Positions 32,617 to 39,935 of a stretch of 39,935 nt of DNA are shown in pieces. The notes under the pieces were generated by a model, which saw only the letters and a list, made by a program, of their open reading frames with translations, had not been told where the DNA came from and made no database searches. Every line of letters starts with the position of its first letter. Within the stretch, counting starts at the first letter, position 1. Made by a program: the position numbers and the translations under genes. Origin of the DNA: Polyangiaceae bacterium (GTDB lineage: Bacteria > Myxococcota_A > Polyangia > Polyangiales > Polyangiaceae). The DNA is taken from assembly GCA_029266615.1 (NCBI GenBank), contig JAQSWN010000036.1, positions 1-39,935 of the forward strand, read 5' to 3'.

Positions 32617-34770
32617 GTGACGGATATGCTTCTCGCCCGCGCGCGCGAGCGCTTGGTCCGGCTCCGCGCCTGGGAGCCCGTGGTCTACGCGCTATGGGCT
32701 GGAACACTCACGCTGCTCTCGGCGTGCGCCTTCTACTCTTCCATGCGCATGCAGACCGCGTACGCGGATCTGTTTCGCGATCCAGAGTCCGCCTTCGCCG
32801 CCGCGACTCAGGGCGCGCTTGGCCCGTGGTCGGCGCCGCTCGACGACGTGTTCATCCACTTCGACTTCGCTCGGCAGACGGCGCGCGGTCACGCCTTCGA
32901 GTGGTCTCCGGGCGCGGGCTACTCGAGCGGCGGCACCAGCTTGCTGTACCCGTTCGTGCTCGTCCCCGGATTTTGGCTGGGACTGAACGGCCTGAGCATG
33001 ATGGCTTGGGCCGCCGTCGTGGCGTGCGTGTGCGTGTTCGGCGCCTTGCTCGCTTTGCGGCGGTTGTTCCGGGGCTTACCGCGCTTTACGAGCTACTTGC
33101 TGCCGCCGGTGCTGCTGAGTGTCGGCGCGCTGGACTGGTCCCTGTGGAGCGGCATGGAAGTCGCTCTATTCCTCGGCTTGTGGTCGCTGGCCGTGATCGC
33201 GTGGGACGATTGGCGGACGGAGCCGGGGCATCCCCTGGGGAGAGCCGCGCTTTTGGGTGTCGCCGGCCTGCTGGTGTGCGCGACACGCCCGGAGGGCATC
33301 GGCGCGCTCTTCGTGCTCGTGGTGAGCGCGCTTTGGACTCGCCGCGGGGACAAGCCGCTGCGCCTCGCGATCATGGCGGCGGTGTCACTCGTGCCCGCCG
33401 GCTGCGTGCTCGTGACCCATGCCATCGCCAACAAGGCGCTGACGGGTGACTCCACCGCCGCCGGCGCGTTGGTGAAGCTCGAGATGCACCACCCGTACTT
33501 GACGCGCGCGGAGGTCTGGGGCGCGTGGTGGTTCCACTTCAAGTACCAGGTGCTACGCGTGACCCAGTATCACTTTGCGGACGTGGCCGCGGTGGGCTGG
33601 CTCGCGTGGGTGATCGCGGCGTACGCGTTCGTCGTGCCGAGCACGCGGCGCGCAGCGATCGTGCTCTGGCTCTCCATGCTGGCGTGGATCGGCATCGTTG
33701 CGCTGAACGGCCAAGTCCGTTGGCAGAACGAGCGCTACACCATGCCCGCCGTCGCCTGGCTTCTGGTTTCGGCCGCGCTCGGTTTGGGCGGCGCGCTGTC
33801 GCAGGTTCGCCTGAAGGTCGTAAAGAGCTACGCGCCGGCCGTCATTGGCCTGGCTCTGTGGGCGGTGTTCGCCTGGCGCCAGGCGCCTCGTTACCGCGAG
33901 CAGCTTTGGTTCTTCGGCCGCGCGTCGCGCAACATCTACGATCAGCACGTCACGGCGGGTCGGAAGCTGCGCGACAACTTCCGGCCCCAGCCGACCCGCG
34001 TGCTCGTGGGCGATGCGGGTGCGATTCCGTACGTGTCCGACCTCCCCGCGCTCGACATCATCGGTCTCGGCGGGTTCCGGGGCCTGCCGTTCGCGCGCGC
34101 GACGCGCCAGCACGTCGCCGCCGGTATCGAGCTCATCGAGCGACTCAAGCCGCGCGACCGTCCGGACATCTTGGCCATCTATCCCGGCTGGTGGGGCGAC
34201 TTCCCGCTCTGGTTCGGCAAGCGCCTGGACGAAGTGCCAGTGCGCGGCAACGTGATCTGCGGCGGCGCCAGCAAGGTGCTCTACGCGCCGCGTTGGGAGT
34301 CGCTCGACAAGAGCGAGCAGCCGTTTTCGCTTCGGCCGGGGGAGCGGCGCGTGGACGGCCTGGATCTGGCCGACCTGGTGAGCGAGAAGCAGCACGGCTA
34401 CCGCCTCTCGACCGGCACCATCGGCCACGTCCTCATGAAGCTGCTGCCAAACCCCACCCTGCCGCGCGAAGATCTCTGGGACGCCGGGCGCATCGTCCCG
34501 CCGGGCGTGCGCGGTAGCTTCACCTTGAGCGGGCTAGATCCCGCGCGCAAGGTGACGCTCATCCTGCGCGCCGCGCCCACGGAGCCGGTCACGCTGCACG
34601 TCGAGGCGGATCCGAGCTTCTCGGCGCAGGTCGAGCTCGGCCGCAAAGATGGCTGGCTGGAGCAGCGCGTGGACTTGGGCATGCCCGGCGTATCGACCCT
34701 GCCGGTTCGGCTGGAGAGCGCGCAGGGCGAGCACGTGCTGTTCCACGTCTGGGCCGTGCAACCGGAGTGA
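32617..34770 (+). CDS. Polytopic membrane glycosyltransferase-like protein (GT-C type)
   Basis: The 717-residue protein starts at a GTG (32617) or an ATG three codons later. After a first helix comes the early loop PLDDVFIHFDFARQTARGHA then SSGGTSLLYP, which resembles the Asp-containing first loop of GT-C enzymes such as the AftB-like arabinofuranosyltransferases. About ten membrane helices follow to residue ~430 (LALRRLFRGLPRF and VAWLLVSAALGLGGAL are landmarks). The soluble C-terminal part has VLVGDAGAIPYVSDLPALDI and a final beta-domain (SFTLSGLDPARKVTLILRAA). GT-C enzymes use polyprenyl-phosphate sugars and face the periplasm. The donor and acceptor are unknown. The next gene starts 4 bp downstream. 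Confidence 0.78.
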   Translation: MTDMLLARARERLVRLRAWEPVVYALWAGTLTLLSACAFYSSMRMQTAYADLFRDPESAFAAATQGALGPWSAPLDDVFIHFDFARQTARGHAFEWSPGAGYSSGGTSLLYPFVLVPGFWLGLNGLSMMAWAAVVACVCVFGALLALRRLFRGLPRFTSYLLPPVLLSVGALDWSLWSGMEVALFLGLWSLAVIAWDDWRTEPGHPLGRAALLGVAGLLVCATRPEGIGALFVLVVSALWTRRGDKPLRLAIMAAVSLVPAGCVLVTHAIANKALTGDSTAAGALVKLEMHHPYLTRAEVWGAWWFHFKYQVLRVTQYHFADVAAVGWLAWVIAAYAFVVPSTRRAAIVLWLSMLAWIGIVALNGQVRWQNERYTMPAVAWLLVSAALGLGGALSQVRLKVVKSYAPAVIGLALWAVFAWRQAPRYREQLWFFGRASRNIYDQHVTAGRKLRDNFRPQPTRVLVGDAGAIPYVSDLPALDIIGLGGFRGLPFARATRQHVAAGIELIERLKPRDRPDILAIYPGWWGDFPLWFGKRLDEVPVRGNVICGGASKVLYAPRWESLDKSEQPFSLRPGERRVDGLDLADLVSEKQHGYRLSTGTIGHVLMKLLPNPTLPREDLWDAGRIVPPGVRGSFTLSGLDPARKVTLILRAAPTEPVTLHVEADPSFSAQVELGRKDGWLEQRVDLGMPGVSTLPVRLESAQGEHVLFHVWAVQPE

Positions 34771-34774
34771 CGGC

Positions 34775-36625
34775 ATGCGGCGTCGGCTGACCCTCGCCGC
34801 GCTGGCCCTGCTCGCTTTCGCCCTGTCGTGCGCGTACGTGCACTTCTACCTGCGCGGCGGGCCCCGCGTCATCGACGCGACGAGCTACTTCCTCTCCGCG
34901 CGGTCCCTCGCAGCAGGCTCGTTCACGTTCAGCGTGCCGGACCCGAGCGCGGCCTTTCGGGGTCGGTTCCTGCTCGCTTCGAGCGACGGCCATTCACTGG
35001 GCGTTATCTTTCCTCCCGGCTACCCGTTCGTGCTTTCCGTAGCGGTGCGGCTGGGGGCCCCATTGTTGCTCGGCCCGCTTTTAGGCGCCGGCTTGGTGGC
35101 GGCAACGTACGCCCTCGCGCGGGCTTTGGGTCAGAGCGGCAAAGTGGCGATGCTGGCGGCCGCGCTGTCCGTGATGAGCGGCGCGCTTCGCTATCACACC
35201 GCGGATACGATGTCGCACGGGCTCGCGGCGCTGCTGGCCACCAGCGCGCTCGTCGCCGCGCTCAGGCCGGAGTTGCGCTTCGCCTCCTGCCTTGCGGGCC
35301 TCTGCTTGGGCCTGCTCGTTGCGACGCGCCCGGTGAGCGGCGCGGCCATGATCGTCTTGGTCGCGTGGATGCGGAGACGTAGCCTCGCAGCCTGGCCCGG
35401 ATTGATATTGGGTGGGGCGCCGGGCGTGCTGCTCTTGCTGCTGCACCAACGAGCCCTCACCGGGGACTGGCTGAGCTCCACGCAGCTCGCGTATTACGCC
35501 GTGTCGGACGCTCCTGCCGGCTGTTTTCGTTATGGCTTCGGGACGGACGTGGGCTGTCGGTTCGAGCACGGTGACTACGTGACGCGTTACCTGCCCCACG
35601 GCTTCGGCGCTGCGCACGCGCTGCGCACGCTGGCGGTTCGGCTGTGGCTCTTCACCACCGACGCGACCAACCTGGCGCCGCTCACCCTGCTCGGCGCCTA
35701 CGCCTGGGGGCGGCACCGTCGCTCGCCGCTCGTCTGGCTCGGAGTCGGCATCGCGCTGCAGGCGTTGCTCTACGTGCCGTTCTACTTCGACGGCAACTAC
35801 CCTGGGGGCGGCGCCCGTTTCCTGTGCGAGGTGATACCGTTCGCGCAAATTTTGGTTGCGCGCGCGGCGTGGGATTTGCGGCTCGGTTGGCTTTCGCTGC
35901 CAGGCGCCCTGCTCGGCTTCGCGCTCCACGCCCGCAGCGCCCACACCCAGCTCGCAGAGCGAGAAGGCGGCCGTCCCATGTTCGAGCCCTCGCTCGTCGC
36001 GCGCGCCGGCGTCACCCATGGGTTGCTCTTCGTGGACACGGATCACGGCTTCAACCTCGGTCACGATCCGCGCGTCCCATCCCCCCGTGACGGCTTGTAC
36101 GTCGCGCGCCGGCGTGGAGACGCCCACGACCGAGCGCTGTATGAGCGCTTCGGAGCCCCCCCGACATACCGCTACGCCTACGACGTGAGCGGAATACAGG
36201 CGCCCGAGCTCCGCCCCTACCTCCCGCCCGACGTGCCCCAGCTCGAAGCTGAAGCCGAGTGGCCGTCGCTCACTGATGGCGGCCGCGGGAGCACCTACCC
36301 CATCCACGCACCCTGCGCTTCGGGAGGACGAGCGCTCCGGCTCCAGCCAGGGACGCGAGTCGTGTTTCCGGCGGACTCAGTCGCTTTCGAGTCGGGCGCT
36401 GAGCTAGGCTGGGTGGCCAAATCCGCGGCCGGGGCGCAGCTGAAGCTTCGGTGGCAAGGGCAGCCGAGCGGCCGCGAGCTCACGGTGAGCGTGGCTGGGC
36501 CGGGATGCTCCAGTCTCCGCGCGCCTCGCGTTCCAGCCGGTGGTCACTCCCCTCTTCTAGTGGAGCTCGTCTCCGGAGAGGGAGCGTTGGACTTCATTAA
36601 GCCCCCTGCCGCCCCCGCCCGCTAA
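34775..36625 (+). CDS. Second polytopic membrane glycosyltransferase-like protein (GT-C type)
   Basis: The 616-residue protein begins at the ATG at 34775, 4 bp after the preceding stop. A first helix (LAALALLAFALSCAYVHFYL) is followed by VIDATSYFLSARSLAAGSFT, a loop with an Asp typical of GT-C proteins. About ten membrane segments run to ~residue 390, with RYHTADTMSHGLAALLATSA and LALRPELRF-like loops between them. The C-terminal ~220 residues are soluble (HGLLFVDTDHGFNLGHDPRV; VVFPADSVAFESGAELGWVA). It is not a close copy of the gene before it but shares the same plan, so both may act in one surface glycan pathway. The reaction is inferred from fold pattern only. Confidence 0.72.
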   Translation: MRRRLTLAALALLAFALSCAYVHFYLRGGPRVIDATSYFLSARSLAAGSFTFSVPDPSAAFRGRFLLASSDGHSLGVIFPPGYPFVLSVAVRLGAPLLLGPLLGAGLVAATYALARALGQSGKVAMLAAALSVMSGALRYHTADTMSHGLAALLATSALVAALRPELRFASCLAGLCLGLLVATRPVSGAAMIVLVAWMRRRSLAAWPGLILGGAPGVLLLLLHQRALTGDWLSSTQLAYYAVSDAPAGCFRYGFGTDVGCRFEHGDYVTRYLPHGFGAAHALRTLAVRLWLFTTDATNLAPLTLLGAYAWGRHRRSPLVWLGVGIALQALLYVPFYFDGNYPGGGARFLCEVIPFAQILVARAAWDLRLGWLSLPGALLGFALHARSAHTQLAEREGGRPMFEPSLVARAGVTHGLLFVDTDHGFNLGHDPRVPSPRDGLYVARRRGDAHDRALYERFGAPPTYRYAYDVSGIQAPELRPYLPPDVPQLEAEAEWPSLTDGGRGSTYPIHAPCASGGRALRLQPGTRVVFPADSVAFESGAELGWVAKSAAGAQLKLRWQGQPSGRELTVSVAGPGCSSLRAPRVPAGGHSPLLVELVSGEGALDFIKPPAAPAR

Positions 36626-36657
36626 CGCCCGCGCAGCCCGGCAAGACTCGTAACCCG

Positions 36658-36686
36658 TTGACAATTCAGACTTTAAGGGAGAGCAT
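36658..36686 (+). promoter_or_regulatory. Putative promoter of the IHF/HU-type gene
   Basis: A perfect -35 element TTGACA lies at 36658-36663. After a 17-base spacer the -10 position reads GAGCAT, a weak match. The region 36658-36715 is clearly AT-richer than its surroundings, as expected of a promoter, and lies just upstream of the gene at 36740. Confidence 0.4.
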
Positions 36687-36739
36687 GACGATCAATTAGT
36701 TAGCGTTGGTTCACCGGCTGAGGGAGAGGCGACCCGCGA

Positions 36740-37087
36740 ATGACGAAGAGCGAGCTCATCGAGGCCATCGCAGCACGCGGCGAGCTCACAAAGGCGCGCG
36801 CTGAAATGGTGGTCAACTGCGTGTTCGACGCAATGACCGAGGCGCTCCAACGTGGCGAAGGAATTGAGATTCGTGGCTACGGAAGCTTCACCGTACGCCC
36901 GTACAAGCCTTACGCAGGCCGCAACCCACGCACGGGTCAGCCAGTGCCGGTGCCGGCCAAGCGCCTCCCCTTCTTCAAGGTCGGCAAAGAGCTGAAAGAG
37001 CTCGTGAACGACAGCCGTCACATTCCCATCACCGGGGGTGACGAGGGCGACGACGACGATGACGATGACGACGACGGCGACGAGTGA
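36740..37087 (+). CDS. HU/IHF-family DNA-binding protein (IHF-beta type) with poly-Asp tail
   Basis: These proteins bend DNA and shape the nucleoid. The 115-residue product opens MTKSELIEAIAARGELTKAR, then AEMVVNCVFDAMTEALQRGE and IEIRGYGSFTVR, and has the DNA-binding arm RNPRTGQPVPVPAKRLPFFK then VGKELKELVND, typical of the IHF-beta branch (arm Pro in RNPRTG). The core ends near residue 95. An added tail GGDEGDDDDDDDDDGDE follows, which is unusual and could mimic DNA or weaken binding. A GAGAGG ribosome site precedes the ATG. The stop overlaps the next start (GTGA). Confidence 0.93.
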   Translation: MTKSELIEAIAARGELTKARAEMVVNCVFDAMTEALQRGEGIEIRGYGSFTVRPYKPYAGRNPRTGQPVPVPAKRLPFFKVGKELKELVNDSRHIPITGGDEGDDDDDDDDDGDE

Positions 37088-38151
37088 GCGTCGCTTCGCG
37101 TCCCACGCACGGTAGCTCGCCTCTCATCGGACGCCGCGCAGCGTTAGTCGCAGCGCTTTCGATAGCTTGCGAGCGGACGACGGCCAAGGTCGCGCCGAAT
37201 CCGCCCCCGCCTCCGCCGCGCTATACGGGCAATCTCGAGGACTACGTGCCCGCGGCGGGCCTGCGTTGGATGGTGACCGGTTCTCCCGCGAAGCTCGCGG
37301 AAAGCCAAAGCTTTCGTCCCGCGCTCGACGCGCTGCTCACACGAGACCGCTTGCGTGCGGTAGCCGAGACGACCGGCTTTGCGCTCGAGACACTGACGCG
37401 CGGCGTGATCGCCGGCTTCGATCTCGGCACCCTCTACCTCGCGGAGCTGCCGAATGCGACGGCGGGGAAGGCACGCGCTCGCTTCAAGTCGCGTCAGATC
37501 CACGACACGCGCGAGCGCCGTCCGGACCCCAACGTCGTCGTGCTGACTGGCATCAACGAAGGCATCCCGATCGGGCTCGTGACCATCGACGACCGCGTGG
37601 TGGCCTACGGCGTCGGAGATCCCATCCTGACACGAGTCGTCGAAGGGTACGCGCGGGGGAAGCTCAAGGCGAAGAGCGCGTTCCACGGCGCAGCGCTGGA
37701 AGGCCTGCAACGAGAAGTGGGCAACGCCTTAGTCACCGCGCACGTGCCGGGCCCCTTCGACGAGCGCTGGCAAGGCGCAGCCGGTGGTCTACTCGCGGTG
37801 ACGACGGCGGTCTCGGCGAAGCTGGTTCCAACGTCAGCTGGGCACGCCACACTCGAGCTCGTGCTGCACGGGGACTTTGCTGAGAGCAACGCCGCCGAGA
37901 GATTGCGTTCGACCTACATGTCGGTCGCCAGCAGCTCCACCGGCGCCACGCTTGGACTCGCTTCGGCGCTCGAGGCCCGGAGTGTGACGAATATGCAGAA
38001 CGACCGTGTCACGTTGATGGTGCCACTCCCACTCACGGAGATCGCGAATGGCGCGCGCGCGGTAACTAGCGGTGATCTTGCCGATATTTTGCGACTCACT
38101 CCGACGAGCACTGCCGCTCCTGCACCTACATCGTCGCCAGATACTCGCTAG
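37084..38151 (+). CDS. Putative lipoprotein of unknown function, coupled to the IHF/HU-type gene
   Basis: Translation from the GTG at 37084 gives 355 residues. The N-terminus has a basic stretch, then AALVAALSIACERTTAKVAP, a possible lipoprotein or Sec signal with Cys near residue 29; the lipobox (SIA-C) is a weak match. A Pro-run follows, then a ~300-residue domain with LEDYVPAAGLRWMVTGSPAK, TTGFALETLTRGVIAGFDLG and NVVVLTGINEGIPIGLVTID. I do not recognise the family. It overlaps the upstream gene by 4 bp although one product binds DNA and this one is probably exported. Confidence 0.72.
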   Translation: MSVASRPTHGSSPLIGRRAALVAALSIACERTTAKVAPNPPPPPPRYTGNLEDYVPAAGLRWMVTGSPAKLAESQSFRPALDALLTRDRLRAVAETTGFALETLTRGVIAGFDLGTLYLAELPNATAGKARARFKSRQIHDTRERRPDPNVVVLTGINEGIPIGLVTIDDRVVAYGVGDPILTRVVEGYARGKLKAKSAFHGAALEGLQREVGNALVTAHVPGPFDERWQGAAGGLLAVTTAVSAKLVPTSAGHATLELVLHGDFAESNAAERLRSTYMSVASSSTGATLGLASALEARSVTNMQNDRVTLMVPLPLTEIANGARAVTSGDLADILRLTPTSTAAPAPTSSPDTR

Positions 38152-38390
38152 AAATTCGAGCGATTTCGACGATCTATGAGATACGTCGCGGCATGGATTC
38201 GATTGACCAAAAGCCGGTGATGATGTTACGACCTCCGCCGTGCTGCACTGCGGCGAGCGGGATGAACGAACGGCAGCCAGCGCTTGAGCGTCGGAGGTCA
38301 GAGGTGACTTCGTGGTGAAGCCGAAGTCGCGCGGCGGACGTGTCGCCGCCCCTGCCCTTGTCGAACGTTTAGTTCCCGCGAACTCAGGTC

Positions 38391-38396
38391 AGGAGG
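38391..38396 (+). promoter_or_regulatory. Ribosome binding site that fixes the TTG start of the CarD gene
   Basis: A perfect AGGAGG lies 5 bases upstream of the TTG at 38402. The open frame extends back to a GTG-type start at 38312, but that start has no such site and would add a non-family leader of 30 residues. Confidence 0.8.
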
Positions 38397-38401
38397 GCAA
38401 T

Positions 38402-38908
38402 TTGTCGGTTGAAACCATTCGCATCAACTTCAAAGCTGGCGACATGGCGGTGCACCCCGCCCACGGTGTCGGCGAAGTTCAACAAATCGAAGAGAAAGAC
38501 TTCGGGGGGCGTAAGACCCCCTGTTACGTCATCAAGATCCACGACAGTGGACTCAAGGTGTTCGTACCGACGGAGGCCGCCTCGCGCGTCGGCTTGCGCC
38601 CCGTCATGAAGAAGAAGGAGGCGCAAAAGATCTTGGACATCTTGAAGGCGCCCGAGGTCGCGGTGGACTTGCAGCCGTGGAACCGCCGGTTCCGCGCCTA
38701 CACGGAAATGCTGAAGAGCGGTCTCCCTTCGGAGATCGCGAAGGTGCTCCGCGATATGTACCGCCTGAAGTTCGACAAGGACCTGTCGTTCGGCGAGCGG
38801 CGCTTGCTGGATCAGGCGCGCAGCTTGCTGGTGCAGGAGCTCGCGTTGGCGAAGAAGGTCGCGCCTTCCGCCATGGAAGGCGAGATTCAACAGATCTTCT
38901 CGGCGTAG
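38402..38908 (+). CDS. CarD/CdnL-family RNA polymerase-binding regulator
   Basis: CarD/CdnL proteins bind the RNA polymerase beta subunit and stabilise open complexes, notably at rRNA promoters. The 168-residue protein starts at a TTG with an ideal ribosome site. The N-terminal RNA polymerase interaction domain reads FKAGDMAVHPAHGVGEVQQI, then KTPCYVIKIHDSGLKVFVPT. The C-terminal helical domain includes WNRRFRAYTEMLKSGLPSEI, AKVLRDMYRL, LSFGERRLLDQARSLLVQEL and ends EIQQIFSA. It matches the short CdnL type without the HMGA-like tail of M. xanthus CarD. It has a 250-bp upstream region (with TTGACC at 38203-38208 as a possible -35) and a strong terminator, so it is probably transcribed alone. 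Confidence 0.93.
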   Translation: MSVETIRINFKAGDMAVHPAHGVGEVQQIEEKDFGGRKTPCYVIKIHDSGLKVFVPTEAASRVGLRPVMKKKEAQKILDILKAPEVAVDLQPWNRRFRAYTEMLKSGLPSEIAKVLRDMYRLKFDKDLSFGERRLLDQARSLLVQELALAKKVAPSAMEGEIQQIFSA

Positions 38909-38930
38909 CGCCGAGCGGGGCGGGACACGG

Positions 38931-38975
38931 CAGGGAGCTCGGAAGTAAAGCGCTTCCGACTCCCTGTTTTTTTTT
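38931..38975 (+). terminator. Strong intrinsic terminator after the CarD-family gene
   Basis: The arms CAGGGAGCTCGGAAG (38931-38945) and CTTCCGACTCCCTG (38953-38966) form a 14-bp stem with one bulged base and a 7-base loop, followed directly by nine T residues (38967-38975). It starts 23 bp after the stop codon. Confidence 0.92.
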
Positions 38976-39050
38976 GGCCTGTAGTCTGCTGTGCGCGCGC
39001 GTCTCGGATTGGGACTAAAGAGATGCAGGGAGTGGCCGCATGACGAGACG

Positions 39051-39935
39051 ATGGAAGCTCGCGCGCTACTCGCTTTGGGTCACTTCCGCCGCGACGAGCG
39101 GGCCGCGCTGGCTGTAGCCGCACAGCAAGCCGCCTTCGAGCTGCACGCGGTGGAAAGCAGCGACGAAGCTTCCGCCTGGCTGTCGACTCACGACGCCCAC
39201 GCGGCGCTGCTCGAGAGCGATCAGTCCGCGGCGCTGGCGGTCGAAGCCCGAAGCAGCGCGCGCCACGTGCGTTTACCGATGCTCGCGCTGTCGCGCAGCG
39301 TGTCGGACCTCGCTTTCAACGACGCCTTCAGCTGGGGCGCGGACGACGTGCTGCCCTTCGGGGAGATTCGCTCGCTGCTCACGCGCTTGCGCAACTTGCC
39401 CCGTGAGCAAGCGGAGCCGCCCAAGACCGGGCGCGGAAGCGCGCTCATCGCCGAGGCGGACCGCACCCGGCGCACGGTCGTGGCCCGCGTGCTGCGAAAC
39501 GCCGGCTACGACGTCACGTTCGCGGTTACGACCGACGACGCCGCGCAGTTCTCCGAGCGCGCGGACTTGGTTTTGGCCGTCATCAACTCGGAGCTGATGC
39601 CGGAAGCCCTGCCCATATTGCAGCGCGCGCGCGAAGCGGGGAGCCTCGCCAACTTCATATTGTGTTGCGCCCCGCGGGACCTCCGCACCACCCGAGAAGC
39701 GCTCGGTGAGCTCGAAGGCGTCGCCGCGGTGGACGGCTACGCCGCGCCCGAAAACGTCCTCTTCGCCTCCAACGAGCTCCGCGCCGGCGCGGTCAACAAC
39801 CGGAAAACGCCGCGCCTGCTCTACGGCACCACCGTCGCGTTCCGCGGCGCTGGCCGCGAGAAGGACGAGCTGGGCTTTTCGTACAACGTGTCCGCCGGCG
39901 GTATTTACGTGCGCACCCTCGCCCCGCCCGACGAC
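39051..39935 (+). CDS. Two receiver-like domains plus PilZ domain protein (3' end outside window)
   Basis: From the ATG at 39051, 295 codons are visible and the frame is open at the window edge. Residues ~1-115 look like a receiver fold (LLALGHFRRDERAALAVAAQ; LPMLALSRSVSD; WGADDVLPF). Residues ~125-235 look like a second one (GSALIAEADRTRRTVVARVL; NAGYDVTFAV; DLVLAVINSELMP). Neither shows a convincing phosphoacceptor Asp with an intact acidic pocket; the second has NSE where D-x-x-MP is usual. From ~250 a PilZ domain begins (KTPRLLYGTTVAFRG, then FSYNVSAGGIYVRT with the N-x-S-x-GG motif), which binds cyclic-di-GMP. The start could differ by a few codons. Confidence 0.75.
   Translation, partial: MEARALLALGHFRRDERAALAVAAQQAAFELHAVESSDEASAWLSTHDAHAALLESDQSAALAVEARSSARHVRLPMLALSRSVSDLAFNDAFSWGADDVLPFGEIRSLLTRLRNLPREQAEPPKTGRGSALIAEADRTRRTVVARVLRNAGYDVTFAVTTDDAAQFSERADLVLAVINSELMPEALPILQRAREAGSLANFILCCAPRDLRTTREALGELEGVAAVDGYAAPENVLFASNELRAGAVNNRKTPRLLYGTTVAFRGAGREKDELGFSYNVSAGGIYVRTLAPPDD

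Noticed and set aside
38312..38401. 30-codon N-terminal extension of the CarD-family protein
   Set aside because: There is no ribosome site at 38312, while a perfect AGGAGG precedes the TTG at 38402, where family similarity also begins.
1..39935. CRISPR array, tRNA/rRNA gene, insertion sequence or prophage
   Set aside because: No regularly spaced direct repeats, cloverleaf-like spacer, transposase or phage structural motif was seen on either strand.

Overview
The window is high-GC, gene-dense bacterial DNA. It looks like a myxobacterial (Myxococcota) chromosome, most plausibly of the Polyangia/Sorangium side. This rests on gene content, not on a search: a Ser/Thr kinase with a C-terminal PEGA domain, a CarD/CdnL regulator, a PilZ protein with receiver-like domains, a response regulator with an HD-GYP domain, many lipoproteins and TPR proteins, and frequent GTG/TTG starts. 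No rRNA, tRNA, insertion sequence, phage or CRISPR array was seen. It reads as chromosomal backbone with lineage-specific genes, not as an island.

Layout. 1-1266 (minus): a one-pass membrane protein coupled to a NikR nickel regulator that runs off the left edge with a His-rich tail. 1335-4577 (plus): a TPR lipoprotein, then a tightly coupled trio of membrane protein, ABC-ATPase-like protein and membrane protein, in which the ATPase-like subunit has lost its nucleotide-binding motifs. 4620-5291: an atypical receiver protein. 5407-7044 (minus): a LolC/LolE-type permease. 7357-10586 (plus): a Ser/Thr kinase and a CCA-adding-type nucleotidyltransferase. 10771-12948 (minus): a phosphodiester glycosidase-like protein, a GNAT acetyltransferase and a lipoprotein. 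13010-13513 (plus): a SlyD-type isomerase.

13542-20375 is all minus strand. In transcription order it holds a FliA-type sigma factor with a type III secretion inner-rod-like protein, then mnmA, a lipoprotein, a four-cysteine mini-protein, tilS, ftsH (closed by a terminator), and a membrane-anchored J protein. The mnmA to tilS genes overlap or nearly touch, so two wobble-base tRNA modification enzymes share a transcript and probably lead into ftsH.

20448-23544 (plus): a CPBP membrane protease, then an HD-GYP phosphodiesterase coupled to lipB. lipB overlaps tail-to-tail by 121 bp with a DUF2062-methyltransferase fusion (minus), which is coupled to a TPR protein. 25416-27470 (plus) is an M23 peptidase. 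27404-32502 (minus) holds two units: a Cys mini-protein, a GAF protein and a sensor kinase without a visible response regulator; and an ArsR repressor, an AHSA1-type protein and a small protein.

32617-36625 (plus): two GT-C-like membrane proteins. 36740-38151: an IHF-beta/HU-type protein with a poly-Asp tail coupled to a putative lipoprotein. 38402-38908: CarD/CdnL with a TTG start and strong terminator. 39051-end: a receiver-receiver-PilZ protein cut by the window edge.

The best candidates for undescribed biology are the ABC-like trio with a dead nucleotide-binding domain, the sigma factor plus rod-like pair, the wobble-modification operon with its Cys mini-protein, and the Cys mini-protein/GAF/kinase unit. 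All functions are inferred from motifs read by eye.
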